Assembly (NCBI GenBank): GCA_934277655.1
Contig: CAKQVC010000011.1
Coordinates: forward strand, 1-17,854
DNA from: an uncultured Clostridia bacterium
Lineage (GTDB): Bacteria; Bacillota; Clostridia; Peptostreptococcales; Anaerovoracaceae
Direction of reading: 5' to 3'
Length of the DNA: 17,854 nt
Position 1 is the stretch's first letter. Every line of letters begins with the position of its first letter. The notes under the pieces were generated by a model. It did not search any database. It was not told the DNA's origin and worked only from the letters and a program-made list of their open reading frames with translations. Positions 1 through 7,121 of the stretch are shown one piece after another. The position numbers and the translations under genes were made by a program.

Positions 1-2
1 CC

Positions 3-47
3 TCAAGGTATGGTAGAATGATTCTCAAGAACAACAAAGAAAAATAA
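3..47 (+). CDS. Possible 3' end of an upstream gene (partial)
   Basis: One frame is open from the window edge and reads SRYGRMILKNNKEK before a TAA stop at 45-47. It is followed by an intrinsic terminator at 108-140, as expected for the end of a transcription unit. Fourteen codons are too few to name a family, and an open frame this short could be chance. The other two forward frames stop earlier, at 13-15 and 19-21. Confidence 0.35.
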   Translation, partial: SRYGRMILKNNKEK

Positions 48-107
48 GAGGATCCGGACCGCTGGAAAAATAACGCAAAACAAATCAAGAATTCCAAACA
101 GTCAAAT

Positions 108-143
108 AAAACTCTTTCCAACCAAGGAGAGAGTTTTTCTTCT
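108..143 (+). terminator. Intrinsic terminator upstream of the MATE gene
   Basis: A 10-bp stem is formed by AACTCTTTCC (110-119) and GGAGAGAGTT (126-135), with one G-T wobble and the 6-base loop AACCAA. A T-rich tail follows (TTTCTTCT). Two flanking A-T pairs can extend the stem. It most likely ends the transcript of the gene left of the window. Because it lies only about 65 bases upstream of the MATE start it could also attenuate that gene, but nothing shows this directly. Confidence 0.7.
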
Positions 144-207
144 GAAAAAAGCAGGACTGATGAAAGGATGCCGGCTAAAATATTTTCTATCAGGAAAGGA
201 AAAAAGA

Positions 208-1566
208 ATGGAAGATACAACATGTGATCTTATGGAGACTGAAAATTCAATTTATGATAAACCGATCACTTCAAAAAATATCTTTACCTTTACACTTCCG
301 ACGATGATACGTATGCTGTTTGTATCGATGTATACCATCGTTGACGGCATTGTTGTATCAAATTTCGTGGGAAGTGTCGGTCTGTCAGCTCTTAATATTG
401 TGTATCCGGTTTTGAATGTAGTAATGGCCTTAACTTTTGTTTTCCAGATGGGAAGCAATGCAGTCATCGGTAAAAAAATGGGCGAGGGAAAACAGCATGA
501 AGCCTGCAGCTTTCTAAGCCTGACTGTACTGGTAAACCTGGCGGTCATGTTTGTCATGGTAACCATATTCCTGCTGTTTGATGAGACAATCTATATGCAT
601 ATCGGTTCTGATGAAGAGCTCTTACCGTATTGTGTGGAATATGGGCGCATTATGGTTCTGGCGGGTCCTGTATGGTCACTTCAGATTCTGTTCCAGGGAT
701 TTCTGGTAACGGCAGATAGACCGCATATGGGCTTGTGGCTGTCGGTGGCGGCAGGTGTCTTGAATATTGGATTAGATATTCTTCTGGTGGGAGTTTTGGA
801 TTTCGGTGTAGCAGGAGCTGGTTATGCATCGATGGCAGGCATGCTGGCAGCAGGACTGATCCCGCTGAAAGTATTTTTTAATAAGAAAAGTCTGCTTCAC
901 TTTGAGAAACCGCAGTGGAACGGAAGGGAACTTCTTCTTGCTATGGGAAATGGCGCTTCTGAGATGGTCACTAACCTTTCCAGTGCGATAACAACTACTT
1001 TGTTTAACCTGCAGATGATGGCAATCGTAGGTGAAAAAGGGGTTGCAGCGATTAGTGCGATTTTGTATCTGCAGTTTATTTTTGTAGCACTTCTGATCGG
1101 TTTTACATCCGGAGTGGCACCGATTTTCAGTTATAACTATGGTGCAGATAATCGTTCGAACATACACAAGCTGTTCAAAATATCGGTTAAGCTGGTTCTG
1201 ATTTTCTCTACAGCCATGTTGCTGCTTGCAGAAGTATTCGATCGTCCGCTGGTTCTGATCTTTGCGTCGCAGGATGAAGTACTCCAGGAGCTGATGATAA
1301 CCGGATTCCGTATCATTGCGATCAGTGTGTTCTTCAGTGGCATCAATATCTTTGCATCTGGGTTCTTTACTGCATTAAATAACGGCAAAATTTCAGCTTT
1401 GATCTCAATTATGAGAACATTGATCTTTGAGGTGGGGGCACTGATCCTGATGCCGATCTGGTGGGGAATTGACGGCGTATGGTGGGCACTTCCCGCAGCA
1501 GAAATCCTGGCAGCGTTTGTTGCAGTCCCGATAATCTTGAGATATCGGAAAGTTTACGGGTACTAG
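208..1566 (+). CDS. MATE family multidrug/cation efflux protein
   Basis: This is a membrane exporter of the MATE family, which typically expels drugs or metabolites in exchange for Na+ or H+. From the chosen start it has 452 residues, the usual MATE length. It is strongly hydrophobic, with about a dozen likely membrane segments in two homologous halves. Family-like stretches include YTIVDGIVVSNFVG (residues 42-55) near the first helix, and the NIGLDILLVGV and GVAGAGYASM stretches in the first half. I start it at ATG 208 because AAAGGA (195-200) sits 7 bases upstream. The in-frame ATG at 160 has AGGA only 3 bases away and would add 16 basic residues before the usual N-terminus. The substrate cannot be read from sequence. 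It appears to be a single-gene unit, with a promoter for the next operon starting at 1633. Confidence 0.88.
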   Translation: MEDTTCDLMETENSIYDKPITSKNIFTFTLPTMIRMLFVSMYTIVDGIVVSNFVGSVGLSALNIVYPVLNVVMALTFVFQMGSNAVIGKKMGEGKQHEACSFLSLTVLVNLAVMFVMVTIFLLFDETIYMHIGSDEELLPYCVEYGRIMVLAGPVWSLQILFQGFLVTADRPHMGLWLSVAAGVLNIGLDILLVGVLDFGVAGAGYASMAGMLAAGLIPLKVFFNKKSLLHFEKPQWNGRELLLAMGNGASEMVTNLSSAITTTLFNLQMMAIVGEKGVAAISAILYLQFIFVALLIGFTSGVAPIFSYNYGADNRSNIHKLFKISVKLVLIFSTAMLLLAEVFDRPLVLIFASQDEVLQELMITGFRIIAISVFFSGINIFASGFFTALNNGKISALISIMRTLIFEVGALILMPIWWGIDGVWWALPAAEILAAFVAVPIILRYRKVYGY

Positions 1567-1632
1567 GAATATCTAATGCAGGGAAGTACTGTATTTGGAA
1601 CAAAAAAGTCGGGGTAGAAATCAAAAAAACTA

Positions 1633-1661
1633 TTGACATCCAACAAAAGTCATGCTAAACT
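1633..1661 (+). promoter_or_regulatory. Sigma-A promoter of the Trp T-box / ABC operon
   Basis: The -35 box TTGACA (1633-1638) is a perfect consensus. It is followed by a 17-base spacer and the -10 box TAAACT (1656-1661, 4 of 6 with the key TA and T). Transcription should begin near 1668, just before the T-box Stem I at about 1690. That is where a T-box transcript is expected to start. Confidence 0.75.
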
Positions 1662-1684
1662 CATGTTAATTCAATACAAAAACC

Positions 1685-2083
1685 TTTGAAGGAGAAGTAA
1701 AACTAATTTACGATCTCACAGCGAATCCGGGATGGTGGAAGCCGGACAGATGCAGGATTAGAATAATGGGCTCCTGAGGGCGAGGGGAACGCATTGAAGC
1801 TTGAAAGCAACTGCCACGAAGAAATGCGAAGCAGCAAAGCGATAAAGCCGAAAGTAGCAGGCAGCTGAGTGGAAAAGTAGAGAAAGAAGCAATGCAAGTA
1901 TCTGAGACGTGGTTCCTACGTGAGTGGAAAGGAGTGTGACGGCACTCTGCAGAGAGGATTTCGAAAGACTGAAGCCGGAAGAAAGAAGATAAAGAAAAGT
2001 ACGGCAGATGGAGCAGTCGAGATCAACCAAGGTGGCACCGCAGGCTGATAACCTGTCCTTGATTTTCAAGGACAGGTTTTTTG
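1685..2083 (+). promoter_or_regulatory. T-box leader, tryptophan-type (UGG specifier)
   Basis: This leader RNA should bind uncharged tRNA-Trp and let transcription into the ABC importer genes continue. Stem I: AGGAG (1690-1694) pairs with CTCCT (1771-1775), and CTAAT (1703-1707) pairs with ATTAG (1757-1761). Between them is an internal loop whose 3' side carries TGG (1767-1769) followed by a purine, the specifier position. The distal part has the typical GGTGGAAGCC-like stretch (1734-1743). The antiterminator is CAAGG (2028-2032), a 7-base bulge TGGCACC (2033-2039), GCAGG (2040-2044), a 7-base loop, CCTGT (2052-2056) and CCTTG (2057-2061). The bulge bases UGGC would pair with tRNA 3' end GCCA, that is a G discriminator, which fits bacterial tRNA-Trp. 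The arms between Stem I and the antiterminator are unusually long, at about 250 bases. Confidence 0.92.
2050..2082 (+). terminator. T-box terminator hairpin (competes with the antiterminator)
   Basis: ACCTGTCCTTG (2051-2061) pairs with CAAGGACAGGT (2067-2077) around the loop ATTTT, giving 11 bp. A run of T follows to 2082. Its 5' arm is the same sequence that forms the 3' half of the antiterminator (2052-2061), so the two folds exclude each other. This gives premature termination when tRNA-Trp is charged. Confidence 0.92.
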
Positions 2084-2201
2084 ATTTCGGGAAAACACCG
2101 GGGCAGAGAACACTTCAATTATTTCATAAAACGGCGGAGAAAAGATTTTGCAAAGTCATTCCGATGCCGAAAACGAACTGATTGAAAAGGAGAAAGAAAA
2201 A

Positions 2202-3197
2202 ATGAAAAAGACGATGAAAAAAGTAATGGCAATGGCAATGATCCTGGTTTTATCCATGATGCTTCTGGCAGGCTGCGGTAACGATAATACGCAGGCGGAC
2301 GGAGATAAGGTGTTTAAAGTGGGAATCCTTCAGCTGATGGAACATCCTTCCCTGAACACGATCAGAGAGAGCATTGTGGAAGGGCTTGCTGATGCAGGTT
2401 ATGTAGATGGAGAAAACCTGGAGATAGATTATCAGAATGGTCAGAATGACATGACAAACATGAAGACGATCGCACAGACTTTTGTATCTGATAAATGCGA
2501 TGTGATCGTTGCAATCGCAACACCAGCAGCACAGGCTGTACTCAGTGAAACAACCGATATTCCGATCATCTTTGCAGCTGTTACAGATCCGGTTGATGCA
2601 GGACTTGTGGATGATCTGAATGCACCGGGAGGAAACGTAAGCGGCACATCGGATGAAGTTTCTGCAGAAGCTATCATGAAGCTTGCAAACCAGATCACAC
2701 CGGGCTTTAAGACCATCGGTGCCCTGTATAGCACAGGAGAAGATAACTCCGATTCTGTTATCAAAGGATTAAAAGAATATGCAGATGCAAACGGATATAA
2801 AGTCGTGGAATCTACAGTAACAAACACAAGCGAAGTACAGCAGGCTGCACAGTATCTTGCTGATAAAGTAGATGTGGTTTACTCTCCAATTGATAATACA
2901 GTAGCTTCCGCAATGGCAGTTGCAACAGAAATTTTCAACGATGCGAAAATCCCGTTCTATGTAAGTGCAGATTCTATGGTTCAGGATGGCGGTCTTGCAA
3001 CTTACGGTATTGATTACACGGTACTGGGAAAAGAAACAGCAAAGATGGTCGCACAGATATTTGAGGGGGCGAACGTAGCGGAGATGCCGGTCGTTAAAAT
3101 GTCTGATATGCAGATTTATGTAAACACCAAGACAGCAGATACTATCGGCGTTGAAATTCCGTCCGACATTTTAGATGAAGCAACGGTTCTGGAATAA
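2202..3197 (+). CDS. trpX: Tryptophan-type ABC transporter substrate-binding lipoprotein (TrpX-like)
   Basis: This is the extracytoplasmic binding protein of an ABC importer, of the ABC_sub_bind family (PF04392). The TrpX proteins of Firmicutes belong to this family. The start is ATG 2202, with AAGGAG (2187-2192) 9 bases upstream. An upstream in-frame TTG at 2148 has no such site. The 331-residue product begins with a basic, then hydrophobic, signal peptide ending in the lipobox LLAGC, so Cys25 should be lipidated. Family-like stretches are VGILQLMEHPSLN after the signal, EIDYQNGQNDMTNMKTIA, VAIATPAAQAVL, and PVDAGLVDDLNAPGGNVSG before the hinge. The tryptophan assignment comes mainly from the UGG T-box upstream; sequence alone would only give an amino-acid or small-molecule importer. 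The gene is followed by a 239-base gap before its permease. Confidence 0.88.
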   Translation: MKKTMKKVMAMAMILVLSMMLLAGCGNDNTQADGDKVFKVGILQLMEHPSLNTIRESIVEGLADAGYVDGENLEIDYQNGQNDMTNMKTIAQTFVSDKCDVIVAIATPAAQAVLSETTDIPIIFAAVTDPVDAGLVDDLNAPGGNVSGTSDEVSAEAIMKLANQITPGFKTIGALYSTGEDNSDSVIKGLKEYADANGYKVVESTVTNTSEVQQAAQYLADKVDVVYSPIDNTVASAMAVATEIFNDAKIPFYVSADSMVQDGGLATYGIDYTVLGKETAKMVAQIFEGANVAEMPVVKMSDMQIYVNTKTADTIGVEIPSDILDEATVLE

Positions 3198-3436
3198 GCA
3201 GCAGAAAGACAGGAATTGATGCTGATTCTGATCCCGGAGGTTTTGGAGGCTGTGCAGATCGTGCGGATCACGAAATGCAAAAAGGGAGTCCAAAACTTGA
3301 AAACATGTAAATAAATAAAAATAAGACAGGCAGAAGCAGAAGAATGTGTTTCTGCCTGCTTCTGTAAAGTTGATTCGCAGCTGAAAACCAGTTAGATGCT
3401 GCTGGATGTAAAAAGAGAAAGGTTATGTGAACGATT
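3198..3436 (+). other. Long intra-operon gap between lipoprotein and permease genes, with hairpin
   Basis: No convincing gene lies here. CAGGCAGAA (3327-3335) pairs with TTCTGCCTG (3350-3358), and the stem can extend inward by three pairs to 12 bp around GAAGAATG. No strong T-run follows, so it looks more like a processing, stabilising or partial-termination hairpin than a full terminator. A 31-codon ORF (ATG 3219 to TAA 3312-3314) has an AGGA 6 bases upstream, but its product resembles nothing I know and it is probably chance. Confidence 0.6.
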
Positions 3437-4345
3437 ATGATGACTTTTGGTGCCCTGTTAGGGTCCCTGGAGCTGGGCATGATTTATGCAGTGCTGGCTT
3501 TGGGGGTATTTTTGTCTTTTCGAACGTTGAATATGCCGGATCTTACGGTGGATGGATCTATCGTAACGGGAATGGCGGTTTCTGCCGTCATCTGTTCGGC
3601 AGGTGGAAATCCGTTTCTGGCGCTGATCGGAGCGTTTATCGGAGGAGGAGCGGCAGGACTTATTACAGGGCTGTTGCACACCAAATTAAAAATCCAGGCA
3701 ATCCTTGCCGGAATTCTGGTCATGATGGCATCCTACTCCATCAACCTGAGAATCATGGGTAAAACGCCGAATATCCCATTGACGAAAGTAGATACGATTT
3801 ACAAGCTTGCAGATAAGATCATGGAGCCTAGATATGCGGGAATTATCATGAACCTTGTTATCCTGGCAGTGATCATTGCCGTGTTATATCTTTTCCTTCA
3901 GACGCGGCTGGGCTTCCTGTTCCGTGCGACCGGCGACAATGAAGATATGGTCAAAGCGTGCGGGGGTTCCTGTGATGCCATGAAGCTGATGGGGCTGGCT
4001 GTCTCCAACGGACTGGTAGGCCTTGCAGGCGGTATGCTGGCACAGAACCAGGGGTTTGCAGACATCAACAGTGGCGTCGGCATGATGGTCATCGGTCTGG
4101 CATCTGTTATCTTAGGCGAAGTTATTTTTGGAACCAAAACACTTCTCCGCAGACTGATCGCAGCGGCTTTAGGGGCAGTTGTTTATCGTATCATCATGGC
4201 ACAGGCACTTTATCTGGGCATGGAATCCACCGATATGAAATTGGTATCGGCAGTAATCGTAGCGATCGCTTTATCTTTAGGACTGCTCGGAGGTAAGGGC
4301 AGCAAACTGACAATGAAATTTTCCGGAAAAGAGGTGCGCAAATGA
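3437..4345 (+). CDS. trpY: ABC transporter permease (TrpY-like)
   Basis: This is the membrane permease of the importer, of the BPD_transp_2 type that also includes branched-chain amino acid permeases (LivH/LivM-like). The 302 residues are very hydrophobic, with about eight likely membrane segments. Recognisable stretches are LSFRTLNMPDLTVDGSIVTG near residues 27-46, LAGILVMMASYSINLRIMG, and FLFRATGDNEDMVKACG, the cytoplasmic loop that should contact the ATPase. Starts at 3437 or 3440 are equally possible. The ribosome binding site (GAGAAAGG, about 3415-3422) is rather far upstream, and an in-frame ATG at 3425 runs straight into TGA. The gene overlaps the ATPase start by four bases (ATGA), which implies translational coupling. 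Confidence 0.88.
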   Translation: MMTFGALLGSLELGMIYAVLALGVFLSFRTLNMPDLTVDGSIVTGMAVSAVICSAGGNPFLALIGAFIGGGAAGLITGLLHTKLKIQAILAGILVMMASYSINLRIMGKTPNIPLTKVDTIYKLADKIMEPRYAGIIMNLVILAVIIAVLYLFLQTRLGFLFRATGDNEDMVKACGGSCDAMKLMGLAVSNGLVGLAGGMLAQNQGFADINSGVGMMVIGLASVILGEVIFGTKTLLRRLIAAALGAVVYRIIMAQALYLGMESTDMKLVSAVIVAIALSLGLLGGKGSKLTMKFSGKEVRK

Positions 4346-5124
4346 AGAATCTTTTAGAAGTAAATCATCTGACGAAAATTTTCAGCCAGGGAACCATCAA
4401 TGAAAAAGTAGCTTTAAACGACGTCACATTGCACCTGAAAGAAGGAGATTTTGTAACGATCATCGGAAACAACGGTGCGGGAAAATCTACGTTGCTGAAC
4501 TGTATTGCGGGCGTTTTTCCATCCGATGGCGGAAGTATTCTTCTGGATGGACAGGATTTAACCAGACTGCCGGAACATAAAAGAGCAAAAAATATCGGAA
4601 GAGTCTTTCAAGATCCATTGAAAGGGACTGCATTTGATATGACAATTGAGCAGAACCTTGCGATTGCATATTATAAAAATAAACCGAGAGGTCTGCAGCC
4701 GGGCATTACGAAAAAAGACCGGGAATTTTTCCGGGAAAAGCTGTCGATGCTTGGTATGGGGCTGGAAAATCGCATGACAGAAAAAGTAAAGCTGCTATCC
4801 GGGGGTCAACGACAGTCACTGACGCTTTTTATGGCAGTTATCGCACAGCCGAAACTGCTGCTGTTAGATGAACATACTGCGGCGCTTGACCCGGCAGCGG
4901 CATCAAAAGTACTGGAACTGACCAATACGTTTGCACAGAATCCGGGTATGTGCACACTGATGATCACACATAATATGAAAGATGCACTACACTACGGAAA
5001 TCGGACAATCCTGATGAAAAGCGGGCAGATCATGATGGACATTACCGGACAGGAACGGCAGAACATGACAGTTGAAAAATTAATCGAAAAATTCAGTATT
5101 GACAACGACAGAATGTTATTATAA
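4342..5124 (+). CDS. trpZ: ABC transporter ATP-binding protein (TrpZ-like)
   Basis: This cytoplasmic ATPase powers the importer. All the ABC motifs are intact in its 260 residues: Walker A GNNGAGKST (42-50), Q-loop Gln90 in GRVFQDP, signature LSGGQRQ (152-158), Walker B LLLLDE (172-177, catalytic Glu177), and switch His210 in MITHN. The stretch DEHTAALDP after Walker B is typical of the ATPases paired with PF04392 binding proteins. The ATG lies inside the ATGA overlap with the permease stop, and the RBS-like GAGGTG is 6 bases upstream of the start. No terminator with a T-run follows. The next gene begins 63 bases later and may be partly co-transcribed. Confidence 0.92.
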   Translation: MKNLLEVNHLTKIFSQGTINEKVALNDVTLHLKEGDFVTIIGNNGAGKSTLLNCIAGVFPSDGGSILLDGQDLTRLPEHKRAKNIGRVFQDPLKGTAFDMTIEQNLAIAYYKNKPRGLQPGITKKDREFFREKLSMLGMGLENRMTEKVKLLSGGQRQSLTLFMAVIAQPKLLLLDEHTAALDPAAASKVLELTNTFAQNPGMCTLMITHNMKDALHYGNRTILMKSGQIMMDITGQERQNMTVEKLIEKFSIDNDRMLL

Positions 5125-5125
5125 A

Positions 5126-5145
5126 TTTTATCTTATAAGATAAAA
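5126..5145. repeat. Perfect 20-bp palindrome before the acyl-CoA synthetase gene
   Basis: TTTTATCTTA is followed directly by its exact reverse complement TAAGATAAAA. It starts two bases after the ATPase stop and lies about 42 bases upstream of the synthetase ATG. With no spacer and almost all A/T it would make a poor RNA hairpin, and no T-run follows. A binding site for a dimeric regulator is therefore more likely than a terminator. The regulator is unknown. Confidence 0.6.
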
Positions 5146-5187
5146 CAGGATACAGAGATTATGGGATGGTGAAAGGAGATAGAGACC

Positions 5188-6990
5188 ATGAATTATCAGG
5201 AAATAAAACAAAAAGAACAAAAACGTGCGGAGGACTTCGTAGCAGAAATTAATGCATCGAAGGACCCAGCCATTATGTATAAAGACAGTTATCCAATCGC
5301 AGACCTTCGGGATATGATGTATAAAAGCGTTGAACGATATGGACGTGAGCAGGTTGCGTTCCGGCAGCGTTTTGTCAAAGGCGAACCTTTCCGGGAAATC
5401 ACTTACGGACAGACCCTGGATGATCTGAATGCACTGGGAACGGCACTTGCCGCCCGGGACCTGATGGGAAAAAGAATTGCGATCATCGGAGATAACTGCT
5501 ATCAGTGGGCTTCATCATATCTGGCAGCTGTCTGCGGACTGGGGGTTGCGGTTCCTCTGGATAAGGAACTGGGTGCTTCGGAGCTGGAGCAGCTGGTCGC
5601 AGAAGCAGATTGCGAATGTGTGCTGTTTACAAAGAAATTCCTGAGCATTTTTCAGGATATTCATGAGAGGGGAGAAACGAACCTTCGCATATTGGTAAAT
5701 CTGAACGCAGAGGAAGAAAAAGACGGTGTGCTTTCCTGGGCAAGATTGATCGATGAAGGAAAACAGAGGGTTTTAGAAGGAGACAGAACGTATCTGGATG
5801 CTGAGATCTATGCAGATGAGATGGGTGTACTGCTTTTTACTTCCGGTACGACGGGAATCGCCAAGGGTGTCATGCTTTCCCATACCAATATCTGCAGTGA
5901 TCTGATGAGCGCACCGACCATGCTGTATGTAGATCCAACGGATATTTTCTTCAGCGTTCTGCCAATCCATCATACGTATGAATGCACCTGCGGATTTTTG
6001 ATGCCGTTATATAAAGGTGCCAGCATTGGTTACTGCGAGGGGCTGAAATATATCCAGAAAAACCTGCAGGAGATCAGACCAACTTTTTTCTTGGGTGTGC
6101 CGCTGATCTTTGAAAGTTTATATAAGACGATCTGGAAAAATATCCGCAAACAGGGTAAGGAAAAGACTGTAAAAAAAGTATTGAAACTGAACAAAACAAC
6201 GTCTAAATTCGGTCTCAATCTGAATAAGATCCTGCTGAAAGATATTTTGAACGTCTTCGGGGGCAGGATGCAAATGATGATTGCCGGTGGGGCGGCCATC
6301 GACCCGGAGATCCTGCAGTTTTTTAGGGATCTGGGAATCATGGCACTACAAGGCTATGGGCTGACAGAATGTGCACCGATGGCGGCTTTGAACCCAGATG
6401 ATAATCCGAGAAATGATTCTATTGGTCATATTTTGCCGGGGGATGAGGCGATAATCGCAGATAAAAATGAAGAGGGAATTGGCGAAATCTGTCTGAAAGG
6501 CCCTAACGTTATGATGGGATACTATCATATGCCGGAAGAAACGAAAAAGGTACTGGTTGACGGATGGTTCCATACCGGAGATTTGGGCTATATGGATGGT
6601 TCATATCTGTATATCACAGGCAGAAAGAAGAATGTGATCATTACCAGAAATGGTAAGAATGTTTTCCCGGAGGAGCTGGAATACTATCTGGGAAAGGTTT
6701 CGCTGGTGGCTGAGTCCATGGTCTGGGCAGCAAAGGATAAGGACGGGCAGGATGATATGATTGTTGCAACTATCCGTCCCGATATGGAGGAAGTGGAAGC
6801 AGCGTTGGGAAAAGAAGCAGCGCAGGATGCTGCGAAAGTCGAGCAGCTTCTCTGGAACGAAGTGGATCAGATCAATAAAAATCTGCCACTTTTTAAGAAG
6901 ATCCGGAAGATCACAGTGCGAAAAGAGGAGTTCGAAAAAACGACCGGCAAGAAAATTAAGCGATTCGTTTCCGAAAACAAGCAAATGTGA
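5188..6990 (+). CDS. AMP-binding long-chain acyl-CoA synthetase-like protein
   Basis: This is an ANL-superfamily adenylating enzyme. It should activate a carboxylic acid, probably a fatty acid, with ATP to an acyl-adenylate and then to acyl-CoA. The 600 residues match the FadD/FAA1-type length. Motifs in order are the P-loop LLFTSGTTGIAKG (215-227), GYGLTECAP (389-397), HTGDLG (462-467), the hinge GRKKNVIITRNGKN (478-491) and C-terminal TTGKKIKR (585-592), which carries the catalytic lysine. No signal peptide or membrane segment is evident, so it is likely cytoplasmic or peripheral. AAAGGAG lies about 10 bases upstream of the ATG. Chain length and true substrate cannot be read from sequence. 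The link to the tryptophan importer upstream is only proximity. Confidence 0.9.
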   Translation: MNYQEIKQKEQKRAEDFVAEINASKDPAIMYKDSYPIADLRDMMYKSVERYGREQVAFRQRFVKGEPFREITYGQTLDDLNALGTALAARDLMGKRIAIIGDNCYQWASSYLAAVCGLGVAVPLDKELGASELEQLVAEADCECVLFTKKFLSIFQDIHERGETNLRILVNLNAEEEKDGVLSWARLIDEGKQRVLEGDRTYLDAEIYADEMGVLLFTSGTTGIAKGVMLSHTNICSDLMSAPTMLYVDPTDIFFSVLPIHHTYECTCGFLMPLYKGASIGYCEGLKYIQKNLQEIRPTFFLGVPLIFESLYKTIWKNIRKQGKEKTVKKVLKLNKTTSKFGLNLNKILLKDILNVFGGRMQMMIAGGAAIDPEILQFFRDLGIMALQGYGLTECAPMAALNPDDNPRNDSIGHILPGDEAIIADKNEEGIGEICLKGPNVMMGYYHMPEETKKVLVDGWFHTGDLGYMDGSYLYITGRKKNVIITRNGKNVFPEELEYYLGKVSLVAESMVWAAKDKDGQDDMIVATIRPDMEEVEAALGKEAAQDAAKVEQLLWNEVDQINKNLPLFKKIRKITVRKEEFEKTTGKKIKRFVSENKQM

Positions 6991-7021
6991 GGAAAAAATT
7001 ACGTTATTTACACTAAAAAAA

Positions 7022-7050
7022 TTGAAAAATGTGAAAAAATTTTATATAAT
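7022..7050 (+). promoter_or_regulatory. Sigma-A promoter of the mreB-like gene
   Basis: The -35 box TTGAAA (7022-7027), a 17-base A/T-rich spacer and a perfect -10 box TATAAT (7045-7050) make this the best vegetative promoter in the window. Transcription should begin near 7057, leaving a 5' leader of about 65 bases. A constitutive, fairly strong promoter fits a cytoskeletal gene. Confidence 0.8.
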
Positions 7051-7121
7051 GTTAGAAGAAATGCTAATGATAATAACATCAGAAAATAAACATTATAATA
7101 AGAGTGAAAAAGGAGAGCGTA

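Noticed and set aside
160..207. Extended N-terminus of the MATE protein from ATG 160
   Set aside because: The AGGA is only 3 bases from that ATG and the extension is basic and atypical. ATG 208 has a well-spaced AAAGGA.
1703..2069. Two minus-strand ORFs opposite the T-box leader
   Set aside because: They have no ribosome binding site or family resemblance, and the region is fully explained by the leader RNA on the plus strand.
3219..3314. 31-codon ORF between trpX and trpY
   Set aside because: It has a weak AGGA upstream but no recognisable features, and ORFs of this length are expected by chance. I kept it only as a remark.
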